Assembly: GCA_037127255.1 (NCBI GenBank) | Contig: JBANSL010000017.1 | Coordinates: 70,184,857 to 70,248,856 of the forward strand | Length of the DNA: 64,000 bases | From: Persicaria tinctoria | Lineage: Eukaryota > Streptophyta > Magnoliopsida > Caryophyllales > Polygonaceae | Reading direction: 5' to 3' | Shown: positions 1-9,816 of the stretch, piece by piece | How positions within the stretch are numbered: the first letter of the stretch is position 1 | Layout: each line of letters opens with the position of its first letter | Notes under the pieces: model-generated | Seen by the model: only the letters and a program-made list of their open reading frames with translations | What the model was told of the DNA's origin: nothing | Database searches by the model: none | Position numbers and translations under genes: made by a program

Positions 1-136
1 AAATTACCCATATGACAGCCTAATGAGTTACCCTTCAAATTATTTCTCTTTTAGGTTATGTAACATTGTTTTCCATTTCATCTTCCCCTTGTCGGTTATG
101 ACTTCGTTTTTTATTATTTCATGTTTCTATATGCAG

Positions 137-1238
137 CATTCCATGGAAAGCATGGTTGAAGCTTTAGAGAAAAAGTGGGCCGAGATTCAGGAAAAAGCAA
201 TGAAGCTGCCTTCTCCAGGTACCCATTTTCTTATTATTTGTATTTTCTGTTTACCCATGTTTCATGTATCTTAGGGATCTGTAGATATGCCAATTTTAAT
301 GGGCGTCCATTGTGGGGATTCATCTTTCCATTGTTTGCATCCTTTCTGTCATCTTCTGGCTCACGTCGTAAAAGTCATTGATGATTGAACTACACTGTTT
401 GCATTTTCAGATCAAGAAATCTGAATATATTAGAAGTAGAATACTAGAATGTTATGCCAATGTAGATACCTTCATTTCTTTTTCTTTCATTGCTAACGAT
501 TTTTTTGGGAAAAATAAATAAATGCTGATGTAAGCAAATTTCTTTTGTTTAGCCCAGAGAGAGAAGGCACTCAATAAACAGCTTCACAGCCTAATTGAAC
601 AACTAGCTGCCAAGCAGGTGAGGTTCTTTTATAAGGAAATTCTTCCTTGGTTCACCTTGAACCTTATTACCTGAAAATGCTGTTACGGTGTTTCATGAAA
701 GTTGATGATGATCCCCATCCTTTATTTTTGTCTTATTAAAGTCCCAAACTTGTAAAAAATGTTGCAAAGTTAATATTCCGTACATAGTTAAATGTATTTG
801 GACAAAATAGAGGTCATGACTGACCATGGAGACATTTAACAGAAGGACTAAACACAGAGTTTACCCCTTAAATGAAGGGTTGAGAGAAATTTAATCGTGT
901 GAGCTGAAATTTGCTTCTTTTTGAAGGCACAAGCCGAAGGACTTGCCAATGAGATCCATACGAAGGAAAAGGAACTTGAAAGATTAAATGCCATGTGGAG
1001 AAAGTTTGAGAGCGGCAGCAGCACAGGGGCCAACAATGCGAGAAACAGATTTATGAGGAGTGGGTCAGATGTCGGATATGCAATGGCGGACAGCATGGTC
1101 GATGGCCCTGACAGGCTCCCAACGCATGTCGGTGGTGGAAGGCCCGAGAGCCAGCAAAGGCTCCGGCTCCTGAGGTCTTCGTTCGTGCTTTACATACTTC
1201 TGCTGCATATATTGGTCTTCATCAGGATTTCCTTCTAA
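137..1238 (+). CDS. Nuclear-envelope-associated coiled-coil protein (NEAP-like), 3' exons only
   Basis: Three exons can be spliced with GT-AG borders: 137-218, 553-617 and 927-1238. They give the last 152 residues of a protein that starts left of the window. The sequence begins with charged, heptad-like coiled coil (EALEKKWAEIQEKAMKLPSP, then KALNKQLHSLIEQLAAKQ and IHTKEKELERLNAMWRKFE). A Ser/Arg-rich linker follows, and the chain ends in one hydrophobic segment, SSFVLYILLLHILVFIRISF, right at the C-terminus. This layout matches plant NEAP proteins, which sit at the inner nuclear membrane through a C-terminal helix and interact with each other and with lamina-like partners. The family call is from recalled family features. 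A tail-anchored coiled-coil protein of another family is the alternative. The stop codon is clear, and AATAAA at 1584-1589 could serve as a poly(A) signal. Confidence 0.78.
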
Positions 1239-1700
1239 AGGCGCCTTTCGGGTACTTCCCTCTTTTACTGTTCTACCTGCAATATCATTCTTTTTTCTAT
1301 CTGAATCTGTTGTATCATGTAAAAGGTTTCTGACCCGGTTGTGCCTTGTTTCTTTCTGCATTAACCCTTCTATATGTCTGTAGTCCTCCAGTTACCTTTA
1401 TGTAATTAGTTATCAGATGGTGATCAGATGTGATTTGAACCTAACATGACCTACTCAATAGACTAATCTGGACATTCAAAGAAGCTCTTCAAGTGTGCAA
1501 CTAAGGTTAATTGACCTAACTTCCACTATGTTGCATTACTCATGTAATCTCTATTGCCCAAATCTTCTATCCCTTCCCCTCTCAATAAAAACTGTTAATG
1601 CATGTTTTTTTTACCCATGATCAAAACTGATGCAATGCATTTGCGATCCAGATGCAAACTAATAAACTAGTAGTTCAGTAGTTGAATTATACAAATGAAA
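1239..1700. other. 3' flank of the NEAP-like gene
   Basis: This stretch has no coding potential that I can support. It holds the probable 3' UTR, with AATAAA at 1584-1589 about 345 bases after the stop. Confidence 0.5.
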
Positions 1701-1709
1701 GTACAATTT

Positions 1710-1830
1710 TTTTTTTATTGAGTAAGAATTCGAGATTAAATATGCCTAAATTTTGATGGCAGACAGGTCGGCATACAGAAAACAGAAAAAATGTAATACA
1801 ATAATAGACGAATATTGGAAAAACTAATGA
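1710..1830 (-). repeat. Retroposon family A, partial copy
   Basis: A T-run is followed by the family's conserved start (ATTGAGTAAGAATTCGAGA) and a diverged version of the GGCAGACAGGTCGGC block. It is shorter and more eroded than the neighbouring copy at 1911-2103. Confidence 0.6.
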
Positions 1831-1910
1831 AAGTTCAAATATAATTGAGGTACCAATGTAAGAGTTGAAAGACAACACACCAATGGTGAAATTTCATTAT
1901 TTTTCTTAAT

Positions 1911-2103
1911 TTTTTTTTTTGATTAGGAAATAATTCGAGACCAGACAAATCTGAACCTCGATGGCCGACAAGTCGGCAGACGGAAACCGTCAAAAAGAGA
2001 CAAAAATACAACGAAAGTGAAAGAAACAAGTACATGAACTCTACAAAGAGAAACAAGCCTAATTAAACCGAACGAGATGCGGACGTAGACGAACGAACGA
2101 ATC
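1911..2103 (-). mobile_element. Retroposon family A (SINE-like), full copy with target duplication
   Basis: An exact 15-base direct repeat, ATTATTTTTCTTAAT, flanks the element at 1896-1910 and 2104-2118. The left end is a run of T, so the element lies on the minus strand with a poly(A) tail. The body has the family blocks AATTCGAGACC, CTCGATGGCCGACAAGTCGG and CAGACGGAAACCGTC. No clear pol III A and B boxes are visible, so it could be a 5'-truncated LINE copy instead of a true SINE. Confidence 0.8.
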
Positions 2104-2216
2104 ATTATTTTTCTTAATGGTTCCCCTTCTTTTGGGGTAGCAAATTAGGTATTTTGTTACTGAAAGAATTTGCTCCTGATTATGTCCAAATTATATTACT
2201 ATTGGGACTTATAATA

Positions 2217-2400
2217 CTCCCTTCCATGGTAAATATAAAACATTTGTCAGTTTAAGGAACTAACAACTATATAAAATATTAAATTTTTTACGTTATACGG
2301 AGTAATACTTATTAATAATAAATATTATAATGTAAAAAAATTAATATTTTTTTAAATTATATGCACAAAAGTCAAACCTTATATTTAAAATCGGAGGGAG
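2217..2400. mobile_element. Stowaway-type MITE
   Basis: The ends are TA|CTCCCTTCC and GGAGGGAG|TA, with an AT-rich inverted-repeat interior of about 184 bases. This is the Tc1/mariner-derived Stowaway signature (TA target duplication, CTCCCTCCG ends). It has no coding capacity. Confidence 0.8.
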
Positions 2401-2402
2401 TA

Positions 2403-3818
2403 TATATTATTGGGACTCCCAATAAAATCACTATTTTTAGAAAATATTGGAAAGTTAGCATCTTTCACTAATTTAGTGTGAAAAATAATACATCATCGAT
2501 ATATAGTATCCACGTTAGTATTTAAGATGACTTGTCCGCAACGAATATTTGGGCTGTGTAGTCAATGAAATTAATTACCACATCAATTGCAACTTTGTTC
2601 GACCATACAAGCTTAATCGAGTGTTAAAGCTAATTGAAATTTGAATTATCCAAGCATTATATTATAAGTTAGGAAATGAGTAAAAGAAATCAATCTCACA
2701 TGGATGAAAAGAAAAAAAAAATCCAAACTATAAGTTATATGTCATTACATTTAAACGTTTATATTAAAAAATAGACAAAATGACTAAAAATAATACTAAA
2801 TTATCATCTATGACCCGTGAATTTTGAAAATAATCACTAGAAGTTAAATAAACTCTTTTACATTAAACCAATTTCAATAGGAGAAAAATTCCGATCAATT
2901 GTTCAACCAATCTTTTTGACATGACAACCAAATATTCAAAAATCTAATGATATGACGCTACATCATTAAATGTCGAAATGTAACTTTTGAAAATAAAAAT
3001 TAATTTAACTTACAAATTGGATTATAAGGTTAATTTACCCATCTATTTAAAATTATGAAATTTACATAGAGCACCTAATGATTTAGCACAACGTCTTAAA
3101 ATTTTGAATTTTTTTACCACGACGAAAAATTACCCGAAAATTTTCTTGTATATAAATTAGTTTAATATGGAATAGTTTGTATATTTTTTAGTGATTTTTA
3201 AAATTCGTATTAATATTGATTCATGATCGATTGTATTTTTTTTTTTGTAATTTTTACTAAAAATTAAATTATAATTTTATAGTTAAAAAAACACAATACC
3301 CCTCTATAATTCCTCGGATTGCTATTGAAACGGTATGATATTGCCAAATGCATAGTACTTTCTCCGACTTTCAGTGTCGACAAAGTTCTAGCGGACACCA
3401 GCTTTTGGGTGTAAGTAATTTCGAATGGTATTAAGGTTGGAATTTCCAAAAGTTTTGACTGTTGGAATTAAGTTTCCAACACTTTTGACCGATGAAAATA
3501 AGTTTTCAACACTTTTACCCGTTGAAAAAATTTCCAAAATAGTGAGGGTTACATCGACACCGGATGTAGGTGTCGACAAAAGCATCATCGATACCAGATG
3601 TCGGTGGAAATGGAGCTTAAGGTGACTTGCTTGCATAAGGTGACTTGTCAACTCAGGATGCTTGCTGGAGCCTTGTCGATATCAGATGTCGGTGTTAGTT
3701 CGAGCTTTATTTGTCATCGGCCTTTGGAGTCGACACTTCCACCATGCAAATGGGAAAAAAAAACGATCGTCCATAAAACAACTCCCATAATCTATCGATC
3801 CATCTATCTATCTATCTA
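2403..3818. other. AT-rich intergenic DNA with a short degenerate repeat
   Basis: No gene is supported. Around 3380-3720 a motif close to ACCAGATGTCGGTG / CGACACCGGATG recurs several times in both orientations, so this is probably old repeat DNA. A TCTA microsatellite lies at about 3801-3822, at the Helitron border. Confidence 0.45.
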
Positions 3819-4857
3819 TCTATTAATATTACTAATCCTGTTAGCATTTTGCTGACGTGTCACGTACACAATTAAAGTGGAATTTTTTATTCAAATGGTA
3901 TTTTCCTATTGGTCAATATTATTGTTAAAATTTTAAAATATCCGTTTCCGATTTTAAATATATTTCTTTCCTATTTTAAATATATTTGTTTAGACTTTTT
4001 TACTTTGTCGCCCCTTTTTTGGTAGTTTGTCTTTGGATTGAGGAAGTAAATGATTAAAGTTTTTAATTTATGTTCGTTTATTCTAATTGTAGATAACAGT
4101 CACAAATTAAAAAGATTTATTCATCGAATCTCTCCAATCAATTCAAACATCTTAGTTTTCCATGTTCTTTTAATTTGATTTCATTATTATGCATTATATA
4201 TCAACATTTTTATTTTGAGCGTTAGTTTTTAATTTATGTTCTTTTAATTTTGTTCTATATTGCTGTCGTTTTTATTTTGATGCAAGTAACTTTTCAATTT
4301 TAATCATCATAACCGGCCACTTATAATCTTCCGCCCTCAATGTGCTTGAAAACCCCATACATGTTCTTATCAACGATTGTACCTGACCCAAATAATCCGA
4401 AGAAGTTGATCGATTGATATTGTCTTACAACCGTTGATTGAAGAATTGATGTTGTTGTGGAGACAAGGAGTGCAGTGTTAGTTTTTAATTCGCGTTCTTT
4501 TAATTTCGTTCTATATTATTATCGCTTTTATTTTGATGTAAGTAACTTTTCAGTATTTCAATTATATGACAACTTTTATTTTCTTTTTTAGTTTTATCCT
4601 AATGACAATAATTATATATGTATTTCAAATTATATTAAGTGGTGTATTTTAGTGTTATTCCTACTTTACCTTACTACATTATTTTCATATTTATATGGTA
4701 TCTCTTTGCAACTAATTTATAAATTAAAAAAAATATTTTATACATATTTTATTGTAAACAAGTATATATTAATATAGTATTAAATAGATATATAGAGTGA
4801 TTTTCAAATTGAAATGGATCAAAATCCCGTGCCTTCAAGGCACAGACACTACACTAG
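3819..4857 (+). mobile_element. Non-autonomous Helitron-like element
   Basis: The right end reads GTGCCTTCAAGGCAC (a hairpin), then a 10-base spacer and CTAG, followed by T. This is the Helitron 3' signature (hairpin, then CTRR, inserted between A and T). The left end is A|TCTATTAATATTACTAATC, fitting the 5' TC end, followed by the GCTGACGTGTCA segment common in plant Helitrons. No Rep or helicase coding is present in its 1.04 kb. The left border falls in a TCTA microsatellite, so it could be off by a few repeats. Confidence 0.72.
4219..4560 (+). repeat. Internal duplication in the Helitron
   Basis: A block of roughly 85 bases starting GTTAGTTTTTAATT at about 4222 recurs at about 4476, with the same run of GTTCTTTTAATTT, GTTCTATATT and TTTTATTTTGATG motifs. 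The copies differ at scattered positions. Confidence 0.7.
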
Positions 4858-4887
4858 TTACTAACCTAAATTCCCAAGCTTTATTAA

Positions 4888-5203
4888 GGCTCCGTTTGGC
4901 AAAAAAATCAATTAGCTACCTTATTGGACCTTTTACTTTTGATATTATATATATGTAAATGAAATAAATATAACATCTTAGTTTAATTAGTTTCTGGAAT
5001 GAGACTATTTCAACTGCTACTCCCAGAAGCTTTCCGGAGCTTATGATTTTCTATTTATAAGTTTTCATCAGTTACTCCAACCGCTAGTTTACCAAAAATC
5101 ACAATAGCTTATTAACGTATATTTAACACAAATAATCTTAATAACTTCAGTTATCCCATCAATTACAACTACCCTATCCGCTAGTATTTTACCAAACGAA
5201 GCC
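4888..5203. mobile_element. PIF/Harbinger-type MITE (TAA target duplication)
   Basis: The ends are GGCTCCGTTTGG and CCAAACGAAGCC, an inverted repeat with one mismatch. TAA lies directly outside each end (4885-4887 and 5204-5206). The 316-base interior is AT-rich and non-coding. It lies just upstream of the small gene at 5584. Confidence 0.8.
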
Positions 5204-5255
5204 TAAGTCGTAACCAAAATTCCCAAAATCTAACATATATGGAGACAAGTCATAC

Positions 5256-5263
5256 TCTATATA
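5256..5263 (+). promoter_or_regulatory. Possible TATA box of the small gene at 5584
   Basis: The string TCTATATA lies about 320 bases before the ATG. The intervening stretch is pyrimidine-rich, like a plant 5' UTR. There is no other evidence for a transcription start. Confidence 0.35.
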
Positions 5264-5583
5264 GGAACACTAGTAGCCAAATATAGGTTCGGGCCTTCCA
5301 GAATCCTGTCTTGAAGGGTGGTCCAAACCTCCAAACCATCCACCCAATCGTGTGTCGTCTTCTTCCTCCCCACTCCCAACCTCTAATAAAAAACCGAGTT
5401 TCGAAAACCCAACGATCCCATAAATTCGCACTCCTCCTTCCCAATTACACATTTCACAGTACACTCTCCTCCCTGGTAATGCATAAATTGCCCTCCTTTA
5501 CTAACTCCTTTCTCCACCCCTAATTCAATTTGGGGGTTTTTACTTTCTAGGGTTTCCGGGTGAGCAGTGGTGGTGGAGTGGAG

Positions 5584-5835
5584 ATGGGGCTGGTGAAATT
5601 GGTGGGGACGCTGAAATCGAAGCTCGCGAGATCCGTGAAGATGGTAACGAGGATCAACAGAGGGGAGAAGATCAAGATCAGCTGCGATTATGAGGACGGT
5701 TGCAGCCGGCATTATGATAAGATTGAGAAGAGCGAGAGCACGAGGATGGAGTTGCGTAGCAGGAAAGCTCGCAAGCTCATCGAAGAAACTCTTCGTGTTG
5801 CTGATTCTCCTTCCCGCCGGAGTGTTCCCATCTGA
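5584..5835 (+). CDS. Small basic protein of unknown function (83 aa)
   Basis: This is a single-exon reading frame starting at the first ATG of the frame (MGLVKLVGTLKSKLARSVKM). It is highly charged: a Lys/Arg-rich amphipathic N-terminal third, then ISCDYEDGC, and then a helical, Arg/Glu-rich C-terminal half (ESTRMELRSRKARKLIEETL). No signal peptide, membrane segment or known catalytic motif is visible. GC content rises above the flanks over exactly this frame, and a pyrimidine-rich leader precedes it, which supports a real gene. I do not recognise the family. It could be a short conserved plant protein or the only coding exon of a gene with UTR introns. Confidence 0.65.
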   Translation: MGLVKLVGTLKSKLARSVKMVTRINRGEKIKISCDYEDGCSRHYDKIEKSESTRMELRSRKARKLIEETLRVADSPSRRSVPI

Positions 5836-7109
5836 ACTTCATCAGAAAAAGGTCTCTCCTTTTTTTTTTTTTTTTTTTTGTTCCTCCATAAAGATGTAAA
5901 ACAGCTCTCTACCTGTTATTGGAATTCATCAGTGGAAATTGTAAAATTTTCATTTTGAATCTATATTTCATAATATTATTGAAAGATATATATACACAGA
6001 TATTTTGGAAATACGTTGTTTGTTAATTTTAAAATATATTTTGCAGGTATCTTCTTTTGGTATCATTTCTCTTTCTCTTTTGGGTCAAGATTTAAAATTT
6101 TAAATACAACTGCATATAATTTTTTATTTTTTTATAAAAAAACCCACAAATCCACAATTTCGATTATCGAGATTTATTTGTGGTGATAGCTTACTTTTTT
6201 TTCTTTGTTGGTCGATTGCATCATGTCTATCTATCGAATTCTCTCAGTACATCAAAATATCAAATGGGTTGAATTAAACCTTATATCAAGAAAAAAAAAA
6301 TTCGAGATTCTTTGTTTTATGACACTATGCATGTGTTTCGATTTATTCGACCTCTCAAGATATAGAGTTATTTCATATTTTAAATTCATTCGCTTTTCAA
6401 AAATAAAAAAATACACTCACTAAATCACAAGATTCACATCCACTGAAATAATAATTGTCTTGAAAAACATATCAGTATCATTCCCTGCAATACAAGACAA
6501 TCTCTCTTCTAACACAATTTGATCTCCTCCATGTATAAGTGATATTATATTTCAAAGTCACCTTCAAAGATAAATATATAGATGTGGTACACTGTAACAC
6601 TGTATACTAAAATACAAAAGTTTATGTAGACCAAATCAAGGGTCACGTTAAAAAAACCACACTAGCGCTCTAAAGCACTTGAAGAAGAGTAACATCTAGC
6701 ACACAATAGTATTCGGACCAAAGTTTGGAAACCTTCCATGCCACAAAAGCCGCAGCTCCAACTTAATCGGTGCATCTTGTTTCTTCGACATGTTTTCATT
6801 CGAATTGCTCAATCTCCCTACACCGTAAAAAAAAAAATTAATGAAAAAGCAAAACATAACTTAAATCAATATTTTCTCGACAAAGTTTATTTCTAAATCC
6901 TCTCATTTACTTGGCCAAGATAGTGTTCACGCTTCTCATCCTCATTTACCCAAATCAACATTCTTGTTGTAAGATTATACGATCCACGTTTTCTTCGTGT
7001 CTTACTATTAGGCCATAGCTACTAATGTAGAAACACAATTTTTTTAATGCGATACTGCGGTCTAGTGATTACTTATAAGGAGACATCATTGAAGATGCAA
7101 TCAAACTCT
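5836..7109. other. 3' flank and AT-rich intergenic DNA
   Basis: A long T-run at about 5858-5879 is followed by AT-rich sequence. On the minus strand about 6690-6840 there is an open stretch after a possible acceptor (TACGGTGTAG), but no start, partner exon or known domain goes with it. No gene is called. Confidence 0.4.
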
Positions 7110-7117
7110 AATAAGGC

Positions 7118-7854
7118 TAGGGTTGGCAAATAGTACGAAAATTATCATACCAACCACGTATCAACCACAAACCGACTATGTTGGTAACCACACCTGTGGT
7201 AACCAATATGGTGGTAACCACGTGAAGATGGTACGGTAATGGTAATAAAATCTGAATGTCATGGTTATCATGGTTACCAAGTATATATATATTAATTTTT
7301 TATATTTAATGTTTTGTAATTATTACCTTTAAGTTTTATGTTTTTAATTTATATTTTGTGTTTTGATTTTGACCTAAATTGGCCCTTTTTACATTTTCTA
7401 CTAGAAACAGTAGGAACATTTTGAATGTTTGAAAACTTTGAACTTGTTTTGTTTGAACTTACATAAATATTTTGAATGTTTGAACAATTAAACTTGGTTT
7501 GTTTCAAGACTTTGAACTTGGTTGGTTTGAATTGGTTTGTACTTTAGGTTATGAACTTGATTTATTTGAAGTTTTAATAGGTGGTAATCATATTATTTTT
7601 TGTAACAATATTTTTTCGTTCGATAACTTTAATTACTACCGGAAGGTGGCCAAGGGGTTTCAAAAAAATACAAACAGAATTACAGCTTGGTAACCATGGT
7701 AATATACCGATGGTAACGACAAATCGTGGTTACCATATATGCGGTAACCACGACTTGTGATTGGTACGTGATATGAAAATTTACGTACCACCGGTTTGTG
7801 ATTGGTACGTGATAATCACCATTTTTTGGTGGTTACTGTACCATGCCAACCCTA
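7118..7854. mobile_element. Non-autonomous hAT element (8-bp target duplication)
   Basis: The ends are a perfect 11-base inverted repeat, TAGGGTTGGCA and TGCCAACCCTA. The exact 8-base direct repeat AATAAGGC flanks it at 7110-7117 and 7855-7862. The ends and duplication length are typical of hAT. The interior is full of GGTAACCA-like motifs in both orientations (the subterminal repeats). It has no transposase coding. Confidence 0.9.
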
Positions 7855-7886
7855 AATAAGGCAATCAGAAAAGAACACAAATATCT

Positions 7887-8121
7887 TGGAAGGGTGTAAC
7901 AAAAATCCCGTAAGGGTTAACAAAAAAATCCCAAGGAGCAATCCCGGAGTACTGTTGTGTTAACAAAAGGAGCAATCCCGGAGTACTGTTGTGTTAACAA
8001 AAGGAATAGAAGGTAGAAATTTAAGTTTTGGAATGAGTGGATGAAAGTAATTATATACAGTAATTGAACAAAAAATCCTGGAAGGGTGTAACAAAAATCC
8101 CGTAAGGGTTAACAAAAAAAT
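7887..8121 (+). repeat. Interleaved direct and tandem duplications
   Basis: A block of about 43 bases starting TGGAAGGGTGTAACAAAAAT is at 7887-7929 and again at 8079-8121. Between them, a 34-base unit (GGAGCAATCCCGGAGTACTG and following) stands twice in tandem at 7935-7968 and 7969-8002 without differences. Confidence 0.85.
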
Positions 8122-8249
8122 TCCGAAAGGGTTTGAGCAAATTTTCGAAAGGGTTTAATCTTATCTCGATCGGTTATCTAATTTGTCTTAAGGATCTGAG
8201 CAAAACTCATCCTAAAACCCGCTAGGGTTTGAGTAAACAATATTGTTAG

Positions 8250-8670
8250 AACAGTAATAATTTATGGGTGCGTTCTGTTCGGGCTGTTTTCGGCTTCGCT
8301 TGGTGTGACATGGTAGTCTTTGGCTTTGTTTGGGTTCTGGCAGTCGGAGTCGGGATTGGCTGGGATCGTGGTGGTGTGTACGGGGCGACTCCGTGTACGG
8401 AAAAATTCCTTGGAGGTTCGTCTTCACTGCCCATAGGGATGCCTGATGTATCGCTGGCCAACGGTGTCATTTTCCGATGGTGCTTGGCTTCGTCCATAGT
8501 CTATGTCCCCGACCTACTAGCTTTAGATTTGCTGTATTTCATCTTTCGTTGTTTGTATAGTCTGTTCTTTTGCACCTTTTCTGTATTTGTTGTTTGTTTG
8601 ACGGTTTACCGTCTGCCGACTTGTCGGTCTCTCGAGCTTTTTTACTTAATAAAAAAAAATATAAAAAAAA
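8250..8670 (+). mobile_element. Retroposon family A, long form
   Basis: The 3' part (about 8480-8670) carries the family A blocks: GCTTGGCTTCGTCC, GACGGTTTACCGTC, GCCGACTTGTCGGTCT, and a terminal ACTTAATAAAAAAAA tail. The 5' part, 8338-8500, matches 42000-42152 (CGTGTACGGAAAAATTCCTT, GGATGCCTGATGTATCGCTG). This suggests a longer parent element of about 420 bases. A 159-codon open frame across it is incidental. Confidence 0.65.
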
Positions 8671-8759
8671 TAAAAAAGTGGATGAAAGTAATTGATGTGA
8701 ACTGTGGCAATCGAACTCAAGTGACGTTGTGGGGCTTTTCTTGTTAGATCTTCTCGCAC

Positions 8760-9600
8760 ATATTTGTATAAAATCAATTTTTTTTTCTCCATATACTCGG
8801 TCAATTCCAATTTCCAACCCCTTATATATTAATTACATTGTATATATCAATGAGCACTTAATTGTTACAACTTACAACTAGATTAATAATTAATGACCAA
8901 TCTCAATCACCCAAAAATTTGTGTGAACCACATCATTCCACCACACAACCTCGTGCTTGAAGAGTGGAAAAAAGAAAAAAGGGTTCATACTTGGTGCAAA
9001 AAGAGTATGGACAAATATCATCAATTTTCGGTGAAGGGAATGTTATAGATTGTCGTCTATATACTTGGCTTATTTCAGTTGTGTATATGTACAAATATCA
9101 TCAATTTTTGTGGCCTACTCCTTTAATATGAACTTGTATTCATCCCAATACTTGCTCTTGTTTTACGGTGCTCGATACCGAGTGCACCCATAACCTTGCG
9201 AATGAGGTAAATCGTAGGATGTGACTTTATATAGATCGAAAACTGTAGGGAAAAATCGAAATTTCTAGCTCTCGTATCATCGTGTGATCAGGATGGGCAA
9301 TGCTCGCTTTATACAAGCAAGAACTTGTATTATGCATGTGGAACAAAATACATTTGTGCATTGTTTAACATGTAAGAGAGCTTATCCATCCGAGTCATAC
9401 GAAATCGGAAATAGTGCTTTTTCCATGAAAATTTTTAAAAAGGGAATTTTAATTTTAAGAACCTCCCAGAAGATATGATTCGGGATAAAGACCACGGGAT
9501 ACGTTTGGTGTCTTGAGTGGTTGTGCGGGGTCTATTGGGTCAAGTTTCTATGCTTACCTTCTTGCTCTTAATTTCCGGTTGGTAAAAGTTTTGTGCTTTC
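8760..9600. other. Intergenic DNA downstream of the tryptophan synthase gene
   Basis: I see no gene. The sequence is unique-looking and AT-rich, with scattered short open frames. Confidence 0.4.
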
Positions 9601-9639
9601 CGTTCCTTGGTTACACTTCTACATTATTTTTTTGGGTCT

Positions 9640-9745
9640 ATCCAAAACACTCTCTCGACTAGTTCGGAGTAAGAGTGTGTACATCCTGACCCATCAGAGC
9701 CCACTTTCGCGGGATAATACTGGACCGTTGTTGTTATTGTACTTG
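9640..9745 (+). repeat. Possible Au/TS-type SINE 3' end
   Basis: The string TGTACATCCTGACCCATCAG, then CCCACTTTCGCGGGATAATA and a GTTGTTGTTATTG tail, resembles the conserved 3' part and TTG-rich tail of widespread plant tRNA-derived SINEs (Au/TS type). The 5' tRNA-like head and target duplications were not found. Confidence 0.45.
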
Positions 9746-9816
9746 TATACATAATAACATCCTATGTTTCATAGAAACGTGCTTAGTAGCAAAAGAACCT
9801 TGCAAAGTCTGCAGCC

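Noticed and set aside
6690..6840. Possible minus-strand exon (NSNENMSKKQDAPIKLELRL)
   Set aside because: An acceptor-like site precedes it, but I found no partner exon, start codon or known domain.
8268..8747. 159-codon open frame on the plus strand
   Set aside because: It lies in a retroposon family A long-form copy, and the related copy at 41990-42152 does not keep the frame.
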